Numbered from the stretch's first letter, positions 49,379 through 59,056 are shown. The stretch: DNA of 64,000 nucleotides from an uncultured Eubacteriales bacterium (GCA_934393265.1 CAKRQL010000020.1:62001-126000), one strand, 5' to 3'. Notes: generated by a model from the letters alone, not told the origin. Numbers and translations: made by a program.

Positions 49379-52300
49379 ATGAAAAAACTCTGGAAAGTAC
49401 TGCTCTCCGTACTCGCCTTTGCGGTTGTTTTCGCCTGCGTCCTTGCTTTGGACACGTCGGCGGATACAAAGGCGGCTATCACGGAGAATACCGACGATGC
49501 GGCGGGTCTGTTCCGCGTACTCGACGCCTCGGGAACCGAAATCGGCAAATACAAGCTGCTGAGGTCGGCTGTAAACGCTGCGCCTGACGGAGGAAGGGTT
49601 GAGGTCACAGCCGATTACAACGCGGCGGCTATCTCCGTCTCTATGCAGGATGCCGGCAAGGAAAAAAGCATAACCGTTGACCTTATGGGGCATACGGTCT
49701 ATGAGTCCTCTCTCTGGACAAAATACAGCCAGTATTTCCTCGTAAGAAACGGCTACGGTCTGAAAATAACGAGCTCCGTCGGCAGGGGCAGGTTCGTATT
49801 TTCTAAATACATGCTGCTTGTTCAGGCGGACATCAACAAGAATACCGGGCTCACAAACAATGTCGAAATAGAGAACATCGATATTGAGTCGGCTGTAGAG
49901 TCGTATTACATAATAAAAGCCGGCACCGGTACGCTGTCTATGAAGAATATGAACATAACGGCGACCTCCGGTGGTATTCTGCCGATAAATCTTCAGAGAG
50001 ATGTAGACAGCTCCTCTCTTGAGGTTACAATGAACAATGTCATTATCAACTCCGCGAGAAACGGTCTGAGATACAATGCAACAGGCACAACCGCCTTCGC
50101 ACTTAATCTTACGCTGAACAACTGCGAGATCACTTCCGAATACTACGCTTACAAAACCGACGGCACAGCTACGCCCGACGGAAACGGAGCTATACACTTC
50201 GTATCGGTCGCGAGCAACAATGACAGCATAAATCTCGTGCTGAACAGTACCGAGATTTATACGAATATGAAGGCCGCGATTACTGCAGAGCAGAACCCGC
50301 AGATAAGCGTAACGGCTGACAAGTGCACCGTACATACGAATGTCAATGACACCATGAATGTCGATGGTGCACAGATCTTCAGGGCGGCGCACGGTCTTAC
50401 AAAGAGCGGGACGATAAAGTTCACAAGCTCCGACCTCTCCGTTTACAGACGACTTGTCGACACGGGCTACGGGGCGATAGACTCAGAGCACAATACCTCT
50501 TTCGTTTTCGACAACTGCAGGATATACAGCAAGGTTGCTGACTGTATCGCGGTTGCCGCCGGTAACAATTTTACATTCGGCGGAATTAAGACAAGACTTA
50601 TCTCCCCGAACGTCAACGTCTGGGACAGATGTCTGGACATCGACAAGACTGGTGCCTCAGGCACCGCCGGTACGATAGCGTATGGCTACGGTGTCAGAGC
50701 GGCAGGCAACAATGTATCCGGATTTGCCGAGGACGGGCTTGAGACAGACGGCTGCAGGTATGTCTACGGCGCGACGAAGTACGAGGGGTCACAGCAGGGC
50801 GACAACTCCGTATATAATAATCAGACTGTCGGCGAAGTGAACTACGGCACCGAGACAAAGGATGTCGTAAACCCGAAGGACGGTCAGCTTTACCGTCAGC
50901 TCTGGGTATACGGCAAGGGTACCGGTACCAATAATACATATCCGTGGCTCAATCCGACAAAGGCGCCTATCGTTCCGGGCTCAAACCTCAGGTATCTTGC
51001 GTTTGAAATGGACATATCGGTTCTTGAGGACATGCCGGATGTGACTCTTATATACTTCGCCGGAAGAAATTCTGACGGTAAAGGTTGGTGCGTCAACAGT
51101 GATAAGTATCTTTCGGTAGTTAAAACCACCGGCGGCGTGAATATCAAATTCAACGGTGCTACGCAGTTTTTGAGATCCGGTCACTGGGCACATCTTACCA
51201 TGGTATTCCGGCTCTCAACGGAGGTCGTGGGCGGCGCAAATCAGTCTGCCGTAGCCGCATTCGTTGACGGGAAGCTTTTGTCTTCGGTATCCTCCGGATA
51301 CTTTACCGCTGAATTTGCAAAGATATCCGACGGAAGAGTTAATCCTACGCTCAGAGCAGCAGAGGGAACAAACGCTCATATAAACGTTGCGAACATCCGT
51401 CTTGCTTCTTATGCAAATGCGGACTTTGAGTCCAATGTATTCTCCGCGAACCCGACCGTTGAAGGCTCGGATTATCTCTCCGGCGCGAAGAGCGATATGG
51501 CAGACTTCCCGGGCGTGAGCTTCCACTTCACAGACGGAACTGTTGAGGAAGGGAATGTGAGTGTCGGCGATACCGCCACGACGGTTGGCGGAGCCTTCTT
51601 CGCAAGGCAGGCTACTCTCGCATACAATGCGGGTAAGGTCCTCCTCGGTTGGTCAAGGACCGAGGGCGGCGGGCTCTTCTCCGGCACTCTCACGCAGGAG
51701 GAAATAGACGCGGGACTTGATTTCTATCCCGTTCTCGCTACTTTCGCTGAGGCGAAGGACACGGTGCAGGCGGTCATGCTTGAGGGCACAACCGTAAAGG
51801 CTTATATCAATTCGGATAACTTCCATACGATAGATGCGTCCGCCGCAAAGATAGCCGATGCTCCGCTTGCAAATATAACCGTGGGCTCCAAGACCTATAT
51901 TATACTTGTAAACGATATGACCGTGTATGGTGCGGCTGAAATAACGGGTAGCGGCGACATGGAAAAGGGTGCGCTCACAAAGGTTTATTTTGACCTTAAC
52001 GGGCATAGGCTCACCGCCGATTACGCTAACTGGAGGAGCAATAGCACATATAAGTATGCGTTCAGAACCGTTCAGCTCGTTACCTTCTACGTATACTCAT
52101 CCGCTGACGGTGCGGTAGCGGATATGGGAAATGCTTCGCTCGTTATGCAGAACCACACTCATGAGGTTTATATAGGTGCAAATAGCTCCAATAATGCAAA
52201 GCAGGGACAGAATCCCTATGCAGGTAACCTTACGATAAAGACAGATGATTATCTTGTCCGTAACAATGCGGCTGACGGTCTTCATATAAGCGGAGTTACA

Positions 52301-53503
52301 ATTAATGCCGGCTTCGGAATCAGCTTCAGAGCGCTGACAAAGAGAAGCGATTATCCGACCCTTATATTTGCTGTCCGCGACAGCGACATAACCGTCGCAA
52401 ATTCGTTTATTTCGTTCTCGATTGACGGTGGTCAGACGAGCGGCATTACCGCAACGATGGAGAGCAGCACGCTGTTCGTCGGAGGCAGATTTATTGATAA
52501 CCCGCCGGCGTCAGCCGTTTCGGGCGCGAATATCGCCACCGACGTAACCGTGACAAACAGCACTGTCTATGCAAATGATGCAAGCGTTCCCGAGAAGGTA
52601 ACGGGAAAGATTACCGTCATCGGCGGAAATACCTATGTCAATGCCGCGCCAGGAATAGTTCTTGACACCGGAAAGGCACTTCGCCCGACCGTCGTGAATA
52701 AGAACGGCGTGACATTTACAAAGACGGTAGCAGGTGAGAACGAGATAGCAGGCGTAAAGTTTAACCTTACCCTCTACTCGAGCTTCAACCTTAACCTCTA
52801 CGTCCTCTCCGAGTACGGGCTTGGCGGCGATACGGTTGAGATTGACGGCTACACGTATACAAAGCGCGAGTATTCGTATGCCGCGCACGAGATTGCTAAG
52901 GCACAGAGCATAAAGCTCGGCAGCTTTGACGCAATAAGCGTGTCCGTGCTTGATTATGCAAAGGCGCTCTTCGCTCTTGATGACAGCGCGCTCATGACGA
53001 ATGAAAAGACCCTTATGGCAGACGCGCTCGTGTATGCGAACGCCGCGGCGAAGCTCATAGGCGGCTCGGAGAACGCCGAAATAACCGCTCTCCTTACCGC
53101 AAACAAAGCCTATAAGTCGCCCCTCAAGACCTTCAACGGAGTGGCAAAGGATATGACCTCCGTCTCCGACGGATTTGTCTCCGCGTCCCTTGACCTCACA
53201 TCACAGCCGAGGTTCATCTTTACGATAAAGAGCGGAGCTAAGGTAAGCGTAAGCTACACTAACTTCTGGGGCGTAAAGGTAACAAAGACCGAGGCTGACG
53301 CAGTCGACGGAAAGATAATTATAGACGACATGCGTATCTTCGACTTTGCAAATGAGTTCACCCTTACGGTAGGCGAGAAGAGAACAACCTACTCTCTTGC
53401 AGACTACGCGGCTAACACGGATGTACAGGAGCTCTGTAACGCTCTCTATACCTACATAGAGACCGCAAAGGCGTTCAAGGCTGCAAACCCCAAGGTGCAA
53501 TAA
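49379..53503 (+). CDS. Very large secreted surface protein with beta-helix and lectin-like regions
   Basis: 1374 residues, RBS AAAAGGAG. Signal peptide about residues 1-30. Residues 45-480 look like a beta-helix (ITVDLMGHTVYES, VEIENIDIESAVESYYIIKAGTG). Residues 520-690 resemble a LamG/concanavalin-type jelly roll (LRYLAFEMDISVLEDMPDVTLIYFAGRN; SGHWAHLTMVFRLS; VAAFVDGKLLSSVSSG). Then a short InlB-like piece (GKVLLGWSRTEGGG), a second beta-helix stretch, and two C-terminal domains like those of the surface protein at 12721-16227, ending LCNALYTYIETAKAF. No cell-wall sorting signal. Carbohydrate binding is likely by fold only. Confidence 0.8.
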   Translation: MKKLWKVLLSVLAFAVVFACVLALDTSADTKAAITENTDDAAGLFRVLDASGTEIGKYKLLRSAVNAAPDGGRVEVTADYNAAAISVSMQDAGKEKSITVDLMGHTVYESSLWTKYSQYFLVRNGYGLKITSSVGRGRFVFSKYMLLVQADINKNTGLTNNVEIENIDIESAVESYYIIKAGTGTLSMKNMNITATSGGILPINLQRDVDSSSLEVTMNNVIINSARNGLRYNATGTTAFALNLTLNNCEITSEYYAYKTDGTATPDGNGAIHFVSVASNNDSINLVLNSTEIYTNMKAAITAEQNPQISVTADKCTVHTNVNDTMNVDGAQIFRAAHGLTKSGTIKFTSSDLSVYRRLVDTGYGAIDSEHNTSFVFDNCRIYSKVADCIAVAAGNNFTFGGIKTRLISPNVNVWDRCLDIDKTGASGTAGTIAYGYGVRAAGNNVSGFAEDGLETDGCRYVYGATKYEGSQQGDNSVYNNQTVGEVNYGTETKDVVNPKDGQLYRQLWVYGKGTGTNNTYPWLNPTKAPIVPGSNLRYLAFEMDISVLEDMPDVTLIYFAGRNSDGKGWCVNSDKYLSVVKTTGGVNIKFNGATQFLRSGHWAHLTMVFRLSTEVVGGANQSAVAAFVDGKLLSSVSSGYFTAEFAKISDGRVNPTLRAAEGTNAHINVANIRLASYANADFESNVFSANPTVEGSDYLSGAKSDMADFPGVSFHFTDGTVEEGNVSVGDTATTVGGAFFARQATLAYNAGKVLLGWSRTEGGGLFSGTLTQEEIDAGLDFYPVLATFAEAKDTVQAVMLEGTTVKAYINSDNFHTIDASAAKIADAPLANITVGSKTYIILVNDMTVYGAAEITGSGDMEKGALTKVYFDLNGHRLTADYANWRSNSTYKYAFRTVQLVTFYVYSSADGAVADMGNASLVMQNHTHEVYIGANSSNNAKQGQNPYAGNLTIKTDDYLVRNNAADGLHISGVTINAGFGISFRALTKRSDYPTLIFAVRDSDITVANSFISFSIDGGQTSGITATMESSTLFVGGRFIDNPPASAVSGANIATDVTVTNSTVYANDASVPEKVTGKITVIGGNTYVNAAPGIVLDTGKALRPTVVNKNGVTFTKTVAGENEIAGVKFNLTLYSSFNLNLYVLSEYGLGGDTVEIDGYTYTKREYSYAAHEIAKAQSIKLGSFDAISVSVLDYAKALFALDDSALMTNEKTLMADALVYANAAAKLIGGSENAEITALLTANKAYKSPLKTFNGVAKDMTSVSDGFVSASLDLTSQPRFIFTIKSGAKVSVSYTNFWGVKVTKTEADAVDGKIIIDDMRIFDFANEFTLTVGEKRTTYSLADYAANTDVQELCNALYTYIETAKAFKAANPKVQ

Positions 53504-53766
53504 AAGCATACAGGGATTAACATGATTCCGAGGGGAACTTCCGCGCGCATAATAAGGTATCTTGGCAAGCGGAGGTGCCCCACTATGAAGCCCGTATCCC
53601 CCCGCGGGCGTGTATAAAAAACGGGCAGGGAACAAAGGAAAATCCGCACTTTAGCTGCGGAAAAGCCCGCTGTCCCGCCCGGGAAATACAACAAAAAAAG
53701 GAGCCGCGGTGCCCCGCGCTCCGAGAGCTGAAATAACTCGTGAGAAGCATAAATTGATTGGACGAG

Positions 53767-53793
53767 GAGCCGGGATTTTCCCGGCTCTTTTGT
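53767..53793 (+). terminator. Intrinsic terminator downstream of the surface protein
   Basis: GAGCCGGG (53767-53774) and CCCGGCTC (53780-53787) around ATTTT, followed by TTTTGT. Confidence 0.75.
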
Positions 53794-53805
53794 ATTACAA
53801 AAAAC

Positions 53806-53903
53806 TGCCGACAGGCAATACCACTCGCGTGTAACGCGAACATCACTGCGAAGCAATATCACTCGCCGACAGGCGAATATAACTGCGCCGGCGTGCCCGG
53901 CGC
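53806..53903. repeat. Mini-hairpin array with nine-base linkers
   Basis: Five short palindromes alternate with four copies of the linker AANANNACT at 53817, 53839, 53855 and 53876 (AATACCACT, AACATCACT, AATATCACT, AATATAACT). The palindromes are TGCC-GACA-GGCA, CGCG-TGTAA-CGCG, TGC-GAA-GCA, CGCC-GACA-GGCG and GCGCCGG...CCGGCGC. The palindromes differ in sequence but keep their symmetry, so structure rather than sequence is conserved. Confidence 0.75.
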
Positions 53904-53944
53904 CACCTCCCGCAGGCAGGCTTATTCAGCCTCATAATTTGCAA

Positions 53945-53969
53945 GAAAATCATACCGCAGATGATTTTC
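53945..53969. repeat. Perfect 9-bp inverted repeat
   Basis: GAAAATCAT (53945-53953) and ATGATTTTC (53961-53969) around ACCGCAG. It lies just after the mini-hairpin array and may belong to the same repeated element. Confidence 0.7.
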
Positions 53970-54053
53970 CTCCGGCGTCGCTTCATTTCGCAGCTATTTT
54001 GCTAATGGAATATTGTTTTTATTGTATTCAAGAGACATATCTTACACCTTAAA

Positions 54054-54812
54054 TCAAACATACCTGAGAACAAGAATATTCATTTTGCCCTTTTTGGTGT
54101 CCGAGATATGACCGCGGTAGATAAATCTGCCGTGACCGCGGACGCTGACGGTCTCGCCCGGCTTCGGCAAATAGGAGGGAGATGCGACTGAGGCACCGTC
54201 GCAGAATACGAGGGAGCGGACAAAGAGATTTTTTGCCTCCTCGCGCGAGAGGTCATAGAGCTTCGCTATAACTCCGTCGAGCCGCTCGCTCTCCGCCTTT
54301 ACTATCGTCTCCTCCGTGCGGAAGAGCACCTCCTCCGGGACGCTCCCGGCGCGGGATACCGTGACGTCGGTATGCCTGACCCGGGTCAGCGACCCGCAGA
54401 CAAAATCCGCGAGCTCCTCCTTTACAAATATGTAAGCGCCGAGCCCCGCGCGCGGAATATCGCCGAGGGTTTCCCGCTTTATTCCGAGGTTCATAAGCGC
54501 GCCGAGGTAGTCCCGGTGCGTCAGCTCCTCCGCATACTTTTCCGACCTCGGGCGGACGGCAAGCGCAGCTATCGGATAATCAACCGTATAGCCGAACTCC
54601 TCCGGGTCACCGAACCGCGCCATAACCCGCTCACACCCACGGGCACCGCCGAAGGTCTCGTAGTGAACATGCGGGAACTCCGAGCGCGCGGCGGAGCGGA
54701 GTATATTCTGCTCCATGAGCCCGAGAAAGTCGGTAAATTCATACACGCCCCCGGTATATGCGCGCTCAGAGAGCTCTATGAGACGCTTTTTTACAAGCTC
54801 CGCCTCGTCCAT
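54054..54812 (-). CDS. ylmH: YlmH-like RNA-binding protein with S4 domain
   Basis: 252 residues. N-terminal YlmH domain (YTGGVYEFTDFLGLMEQNIL; RFGDPEEFGYTVDYPIAALAVRP; THRDYLGALMNLGIKRETLGDI) and C-terminal S4 RNA-binding domain (RLDGVIAKLYDLSREEAKNLF, ending GHISDTKKGKMNILVLRYV). The family sits in division gene clusters in many Firmicutes and has been linked to rescue of stalled ribosomes and to cell division. Here it overlaps the parvulin gene by one base (TAATG), so the two are co-translated. Confidence 0.92.
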   Translation of the reverse strand: MDEAELVKKRLIELSERAYTGGVYEFTDFLGLMEQNILRSAARSEFPHVHYETFGGARGCERVMARFGDPEEFGYTVDYPIAALAVRPRSEKYAEELTHRDYLGALMNLGIKRETLGDIPRAGLGAYIFVKEELADFVCGSLTRVRHTDVTVSRAGSVPEEVLFRTEETIVKAESERLDGVIAKLYDLSREEAKNLFVRSLVFCDGASVASPSYLPKPGETVSVRGHGRFIYRGHISDTKKGKMNILVLRYV

Positions 54813-55561
54813 TATCCGAGAATATCAACGGGGTAGAGTATCTTCAGCTGTGCAACCTTTGAGGAATACGCCTGTTGCTGCTTTTCGGCAAGAAGCGCCT
54901 CCTTTATTCTCTCCTTAACGTCGGTGAAGGGGATTTTCTCGCCTGCGCTCTTTTTGTTCAGGCGGATGAGGTGATAGCCGAACTGGGTCTTTACCGGCTC
55001 TGCCGTTATCTCCCCCTCCTTCATTGCAAATACGGCAGCGTCAAATTCCGGGACCATCTGCCCCTTGCCGAAGTCACCGAGGTCTCCGCCGTTTTCCTTT
55101 GACGGGCAGGAGGAGTACTCGCGCGCCGCGTCCTCAAAGGTTATCTTTCCCGCCGCAATGTCGGAGAAAATCTTCTTTGCCTTGTCCTCCGTGTCGACAA
55201 GAATGTGCGAGGCGTTCACCGTCTCGGGCGCGACAAATTTGTCGGCGTTTTCGTTATAGTATTTTTCCGCCTCCGCGTCGCTCACCGTTATTGACGAGAA
55301 CGCGCGCTCCGCATTGTAGTTTATAAGGAGTCTGTCGCGCAGCTTTGCAAGCTGTGCCTTGAACTCCGGCTCCGCCTCGAGGAGGTTGCGCCGCGCGTCA
55401 AGCAGGAAGAGCTTGTTGTCTATCAGCTGCTCGAGTATTCTCTTTCTTCCCTCCGGGGTGTTGTAGGCTTTCCCGCGCTCTCCGAGCTCTGCGAGAAATT
55501 CGTCGACGTCTCTGTCGCTTATCGGCATACCGCCGACGTTTGCAAGTATTCTTTCGTTCAT
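54812..55561 (-). CDS. Cytosolic parvulin-type peptidyl-prolyl isomerase
   Basis: 249 residues: a SurA/PrsA-like helical N-terminal domain (ILANVGGMPISDRDVDEFLAEL), then a parvulin domain (NASHILVDTEDKA, GGDLGDFGKGQMVPEFDAAVF, VKTQFGYHLIRL) and a short C-terminal helix returning to the N domain. There is no signal peptide or lipobox, so it is a cytosolic relative of PrsA, possibly acting on nascent proteins as trigger factor does. RBS CGGAG. Confidence 0.9.
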   Translation of the reverse strand: MNERILANVGGMPISDRDVDEFLAELGERGKAYNTPEGRKRILEQLIDNKLFLLDARRNLLEAEPEFKAQLAKLRDRLLINYNAERAFSSITVSDAEAEKYYNENADKFVAPETVNASHILVDTEDKAKKIFSDIAAGKITFEDAAREYSSCPSKENGGDLGDFGKGQMVPEFDAAVFAMKEGEITAEPVKTQFGYHLIRLNKKSAGEKIPFTDVKERIKEALLAEKQQQAYSSKVAQLKILYPVDILG

Positions 55562-55631
55562 GGCATTTTCTCCGTTTCGTATTTTTGGTTGATTTATGTA
55601 AATTTATAATTACATTCTGTCGATTTTGCGG

Positions 55632-56996
55632 CTATTCCCGAAGTCCTTTCGGATAATAGTTCTTTATCCTGTTGCCGACGCGCTTTCCCCCGCCTATCAC
55701 AGCCCCAGAGTAGCAGACGGCGATATATCCGTCGTCTCCGGTATCCGCGCTCTCTATCTCCTCGCCGTGCAGATATTGCTTTATGCGCGGGTCGCCCGGC
55801 AACAGCTCCTCGCGCCGGCGCATGAGGCTCCCGTAGGCGGAGAACATCTGATGATGCGGGCGGAGAACGCCGGAGCGGTATTCGCCGATTATCACCCCGC
55901 GGGACATGAGCCCCTTTCCCGGGAGCGGCAGACCCGACGGCGGTATAAAGAGAATATCGCCCGTGGCTCTTACGGGAAGTGTTACCCCGTGTACGAAATT
56001 TTCGCGTATAAATGCGTCGGCTGCCCGTGCGGTGTCGCCCCTCGGGGCGGGCGATGTATCCTTTATTACTGCCGTCTTTTCGTCCTCCCCGCCGTCTTTT
56101 CTCATAAGGCAGAGAAACTGACCCTCTCCGGGCGTCAGATATGGGTAAAACCTCCGGCATTCCTCTATATTTTTCGTTGTCACACCGGGAAGGCGTATTC
56201 CCGGGGCTGTCACCCTGCGTATCTCCTCCCTTACCGGGATTATCGAAAACTCCGGGTATCGCTCTGTAAACGCGGAGACGGTCATTTCGTCCTCCTCCGG
56301 CGAGTATGTACACGTGGAGTAGAGGAGGAGCCCCCCGGGCTTCACCATTTTTGCGGCGGCGTCGAGTATTACAGCCTGTCTTTTCGCACATTCGCGCACA
56401 TTGTTCTCAGACCAGTCGGAAACGGCGTCCTCACATTTTCTGAACATCCCCTCGCCTGAGCAGGGGGCGTCCGCCGCCACGAGGTCAAAGAAAGCGGGGT
56501 ACATTTTTGCGAGCTCCGACGTGTCAAGAGAGGTCACAGCCACATTCCTTAAGCCGAGCCGCTCGACATTCCCGACAAGTATCTTTGCCCGCTTGCCGAC
56601 ATATTCGTTCGAGAGGACCGCGCCGCCCTCTCCGACCGCCGCGGAAAGCTGTGAGGTCTTGCCGCCCGGGGCGGCGCACAGGTCGGCGACCCGCCACCCT
56701 TCCTCAATATTCACCGCCGCGACGGGGCACATTGCCCCCGGGTCCTGCATATATATCATTCCGGCATGATGTTCCGGCGTCTGTCCGACGGGTACGTCAC
56801 AGCTTTCAAGTACGTAGCCGCCGCGGACGTAGGCTATCTTTCGGAGAATGAATGGCGACGGCGCGGGGAGAGCGTCGCATTTTGCGGGGTTTATCCGGAG
56901 CCCGCGCACCGCCTCCCCGTCGAGCGCGCGGAAAAACGCCGCGGCGTCGAGCCCCGGCAGGCGCTCCATTTTTTCAGTAAATCCGGCAGGTAACAA
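55632..56996 (-). CDS. RsmF/NOL1-NOP2-sun family rRNA (cytosine-5) methyltransferase
   Basis: 454 residues from a TTG start with CGGAGGG just upstream; the first ATG lies nine codons in and has no site. SAM-binding DLCAAPGGKTSQLSA, catalytic cysteines in DAPCSGEGMFRK and LLYSTCTYSPEEDE, and an RsmF-type C-terminal RNA-binding region. It makes m5C in 16S rRNA (RsmF/RsmB group); the exact target is not certain. First gene of a three-gene minus-strand operon with the parvulin and ylmH. Confidence 0.9.
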   Translation of the reverse strand: MLPAGFTEKMERLPGLDAAAFFRALDGEAVRGLRINPAKCDALPAPSPFILRKIAYVRGGYVLESCDVPVGQTPEHHAGMIYMQDPGAMCPVAAVNIEEGWRVADLCAAPGGKTSQLSAAVGEGGAVLSNEYVGKRAKILVGNVERLGLRNVAVTSLDTSELAKMYPAFFDLVAADAPCSGEGMFRKCEDAVSDWSENNVRECAKRQAVILDAAAKMVKPGGLLLYSTCTYSPEEDEMTVSAFTERYPEFSIIPVREEIRRVTAPGIRLPGVTTKNIEECRRFYPYLTPGEGQFLCLMRKDGGEDEKTAVIKDTSPAPRGDTARAADAFIRENFVHGVTLPVRATGDILFIPPSGLPLPGKGLMSRGVIIGEYRSGVLRPHHQMFSAYGSLMRRREELLPGDPRIKQYLHGEEIESADTGDDGYIAVCYSGAVIGGGKRVGNRIKNYYPKGLRE

Positions 56997-57040
56997 GCAG
57001 CCCTCCGCGTTATGCCGTCAAGGCAGATTGGACAAGGATA

Positions 57041-57069
57041 ATTATACCGCATATACATCCGCAAGTCAA
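57041..57069 (-). promoter_or_regulatory. Promoter of the rsmF-like operon
   Basis: On the minus strand TTGACT (57069-57064), 17-base spacer, TATAAT (57046-57041). Confidence 0.72.
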
Positions 57070-57117
57070 TATAAAACTCACTGGGGTATACCGCCCGCCG
57101 CCGGAGCCGGTCACGTA

Positions 57118-57146
57118 TTGACTTTTTTCTCCGTTTGTGATACAAT
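57118..57146 (+). promoter_or_regulatory. Promoter of the acyl-CoA ligase gene
   Basis: TTGACT (57118-57123), 17-base spacer, TACAAT (57141-57146). Confidence 0.7.
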
Positions 57147-57208
57147 GTAACTGTTTTTGGCTTAGCTTGTCTTTGCCATATCAATTTTCGGCGTAAGGAG
57201 TAATTCAG

Positions 57209-58939
57209 ATGCCACTTAAAAACAGGAAGAAAAACTATCCTCACTATGAGACCGTCCATATGAGAGATTTCCGCGACATGGTTGAGAATTCCGCGAAGAA
57301 TTTCGGGGACAGCTATGCGCTGACATTCAAGAAAAAGCCCTCCGACAAGGAGATGTCACATTATACTTACAGCCAGTCGCGCGACTACATCCGGGACATA
57401 GGCACAGAGTTTATTTCGATGGGAATGAGGGGAAAGACCGTCGCGATAATCGGCGAGGCGTCGCCCGAATGGGTGTTCACCTACTTCTCGCTTATGGCGT
57501 GCGGCGCGATAACCGTTCCGATTGACAAGGAGCTGCCGGAGCCGGACATGCTCTCGATAATCCGCACCGCAAAGTGCGAATATGCGGTGTTCTCCTCCGT
57601 CGCGGAGAGTAAAATAGCCGCGATACGCGGAGAGTACACGGAGCTCACAGGGCTCGTCGAATGGGGCGGCACCACGGCGGAATACGCCCGCTCTATCGAG
57701 GATGTGCGCGCCGCAGGTAAGGCGAAGTATCTTTCCGGCGACAACTCCTATTATGACTATGAGATAGACCCGGAAGCACTCGCCTCCATTGTCTTTACCT
57801 CCGGCACGACCGGAAAGGGCAAGGGCGTCATGCTCTCGCAGAAGAATATATGCTCGGATATGGAGCAGGGAATTTACAACTTCCTTATCACCCCGCGCAC
57901 CCTCTGCACTCTCCCCCCGCACCACACCTTCTGCTCGACCGTCAATCTCCTCGGGCATTACTGCCAGGGGTGCAACATATACATCTCCTCGGGGCTCCGC
58001 TACATTATGGGAGAGCTCAAGGAATTCAAGCCGACACACCTTATCCTCGTTCCGCTCTTTGTCGAGACCTTCTATAAGAGAATAATGGCAACGGCGGAGA
58101 AGCAGGGGAAGCTCGGCGCACTGAAAGCACTCATAAAAATATCCAACGGACTTCGCAAGGTAGGAATAGACCTGCGCCGCACACTCTTCAGATCGGTGCT
58201 CGATAACTTCGGCGGCGATCTTGAAATGATAATCTGCGGCGGCGCCGCCCTAAACCAGAATATCATAGATTTCTTTGAGGGGATAGGAATTGTAATTCTG
58301 AACGGCTACGGCATAACCGAGTGCGCACCGCTCATCTCCTGCAACAGAAACGAATACAGAAAGACCGGCTCGGTCGGTATGCCTATCGTCGGCGGACAGC
58401 TGAAAATCCTTGACCCGGATGCAAACGGCGAGGGCGAGATATGCTATAAGGGTCCGAACGTCATGCTCGGCTACTTTGAGAACGAGGAAGCGACAAAGGC
58501 GGTGTTCACCGAGGACGGATATTTCCGCACCGGAGACTACGGCAGAGTTGAGCTTATCGACGGCGACCAGTGGATATACATCACGGGGCGTCTGAAAAAC
58601 CTCATAATCTTCTCGAACGGAAAGAATGTCTATCCCGAGGAGATAGAGACGGATATTCAGGGCGTCTACGGCGTGAACGAGGTAGTCGTATATGCCGGAG
58701 AGTCGAAGTCCGATCCGTCAAAGGAAATAATAGTCGCGGAGATATATCCCGACTTCGACGGGCTGAAGCTGCACGGCATTGAGGACGCACAGAAGTACTT
58801 CGAGGACGCGATAAAGGAAATCAACAAGAAGAACGTGTCCTACAAGGCTGTCGGAAAGGTGAAGCTCCGGAGCGAGGAGTTCCCGAAGAACACTTCAAAG
58901 AAGATAACGAGATTCAAGATAGACAAGTCGATAGACTGA
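57209..58939 (+). CDS. AMP-dependent acyl-CoA synthetase (long-chain fatty acid type)
   Basis: 576 residues, RBS AAGGAG. AMP-binding motif SIVFTSGTTGKGKGVMLSQKN, adenylate-contact motif GYGITECAPLIS, TGDYG and the A10-type lysine region near FPKNTSKKITRFKID. ANL superfamily; the LIIFSNGKNVYPEEIE segment is that of FadD-like ligases. It activates a carboxylic acid, probably a fatty acid, for lipid metabolism. The N-terminal part (ETVHMRDFRDMVENSAKNFGDSYAL) is normal. Alone in its transcript. Confidence 0.9.
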   Translation: MPLKNRKKNYPHYETVHMRDFRDMVENSAKNFGDSYALTFKKKPSDKEMSHYTYSQSRDYIRDIGTEFISMGMRGKTVAIIGEASPEWVFTYFSLMACGAITVPIDKELPEPDMLSIIRTAKCEYAVFSSVAESKIAAIRGEYTELTGLVEWGGTTAEYARSIEDVRAAGKAKYLSGDNSYYDYEIDPEALASIVFTSGTTGKGKGVMLSQKNICSDMEQGIYNFLITPRTLCTLPPHHTFCSTVNLLGHYCQGCNIYISSGLRYIMGELKEFKPTHLILVPLFVETFYKRIMATAEKQGKLGALKALIKISNGLRKVGIDLRRTLFRSVLDNFGGDLEMIICGGAALNQNIIDFFEGIGIVILNGYGITECAPLISCNRNEYRKTGSVGMPIVGGQLKILDPDANGEGEICYKGPNVMLGYFENEEATKAVFTEDGYFRTGDYGRVELIDGDQWIYITGRLKNLIIFSNGKNVYPEEIETDIQGVYGVNEVVVYAGESKSDPSKEIIVAEIYPDFDGLKLHGIEDAQKYFEDAIKEINKKNVSYKAVGKVKLRSEEFPKNTSKKITRFKIDKSID

Positions 58940-58950
58940 TAATAAATCGG

Positions 58951-59002
58951 GAGGGCTGTCCCGTCGGGCGTAGCGTGCGGCGGGCGGCTCTCTTCCTATT
59001 TT
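58951..59002 (+). terminator. Possible terminator of the acyl-CoA ligase gene
   Basis: GAGGGCTGTCCCG (58951-58963) pairs with CGGGCGGCTCTC (58981-58992) with G-U pairs and one bulge, followed by TTCCTATTTT. Confidence 0.45.
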
Positions 59003-59026
59003 CCAAATTAATTTGCGTTTTTTATA

Positions 59027-59056
59027 TTGTAATGAGAGCACCCCGTATGGTATACT
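59027..59056 (+). promoter_or_regulatory. Promoter of the M16 peptidase gene
   Basis: TTGTAA (59027-59032), 18-base spacer, TATACT (59051-59056). Its position shows that the long frame beginning at 59013 cannot be the translated start. Confidence 0.58.

Larger units (their letters stand above)
53504..54053. other. Repeat- and hairpin-rich noncoding stretch
   Basis: 550 bases without a supported gene. It holds several separate hairpins: TCCGCA/TGCGGA near 53644-53662, GGAGC...GCTCC near 53700-53722, a terminator at 53767-53793, an array of mini-hairpins with a shared nine-base linker (53806-53903) and a perfect 9-bp inverted repeat (53945-53969). A 31-codon frame at 53521 has only a weak ribosome site and is not called. 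Confidence 0.6.

Noticed and set aside
53521..53616. 31-codon frame after the large surface protein
   Set aside because: Only a weak ribosome site, and no resemblance to the 46-residue peptide found behind the other surface protein.
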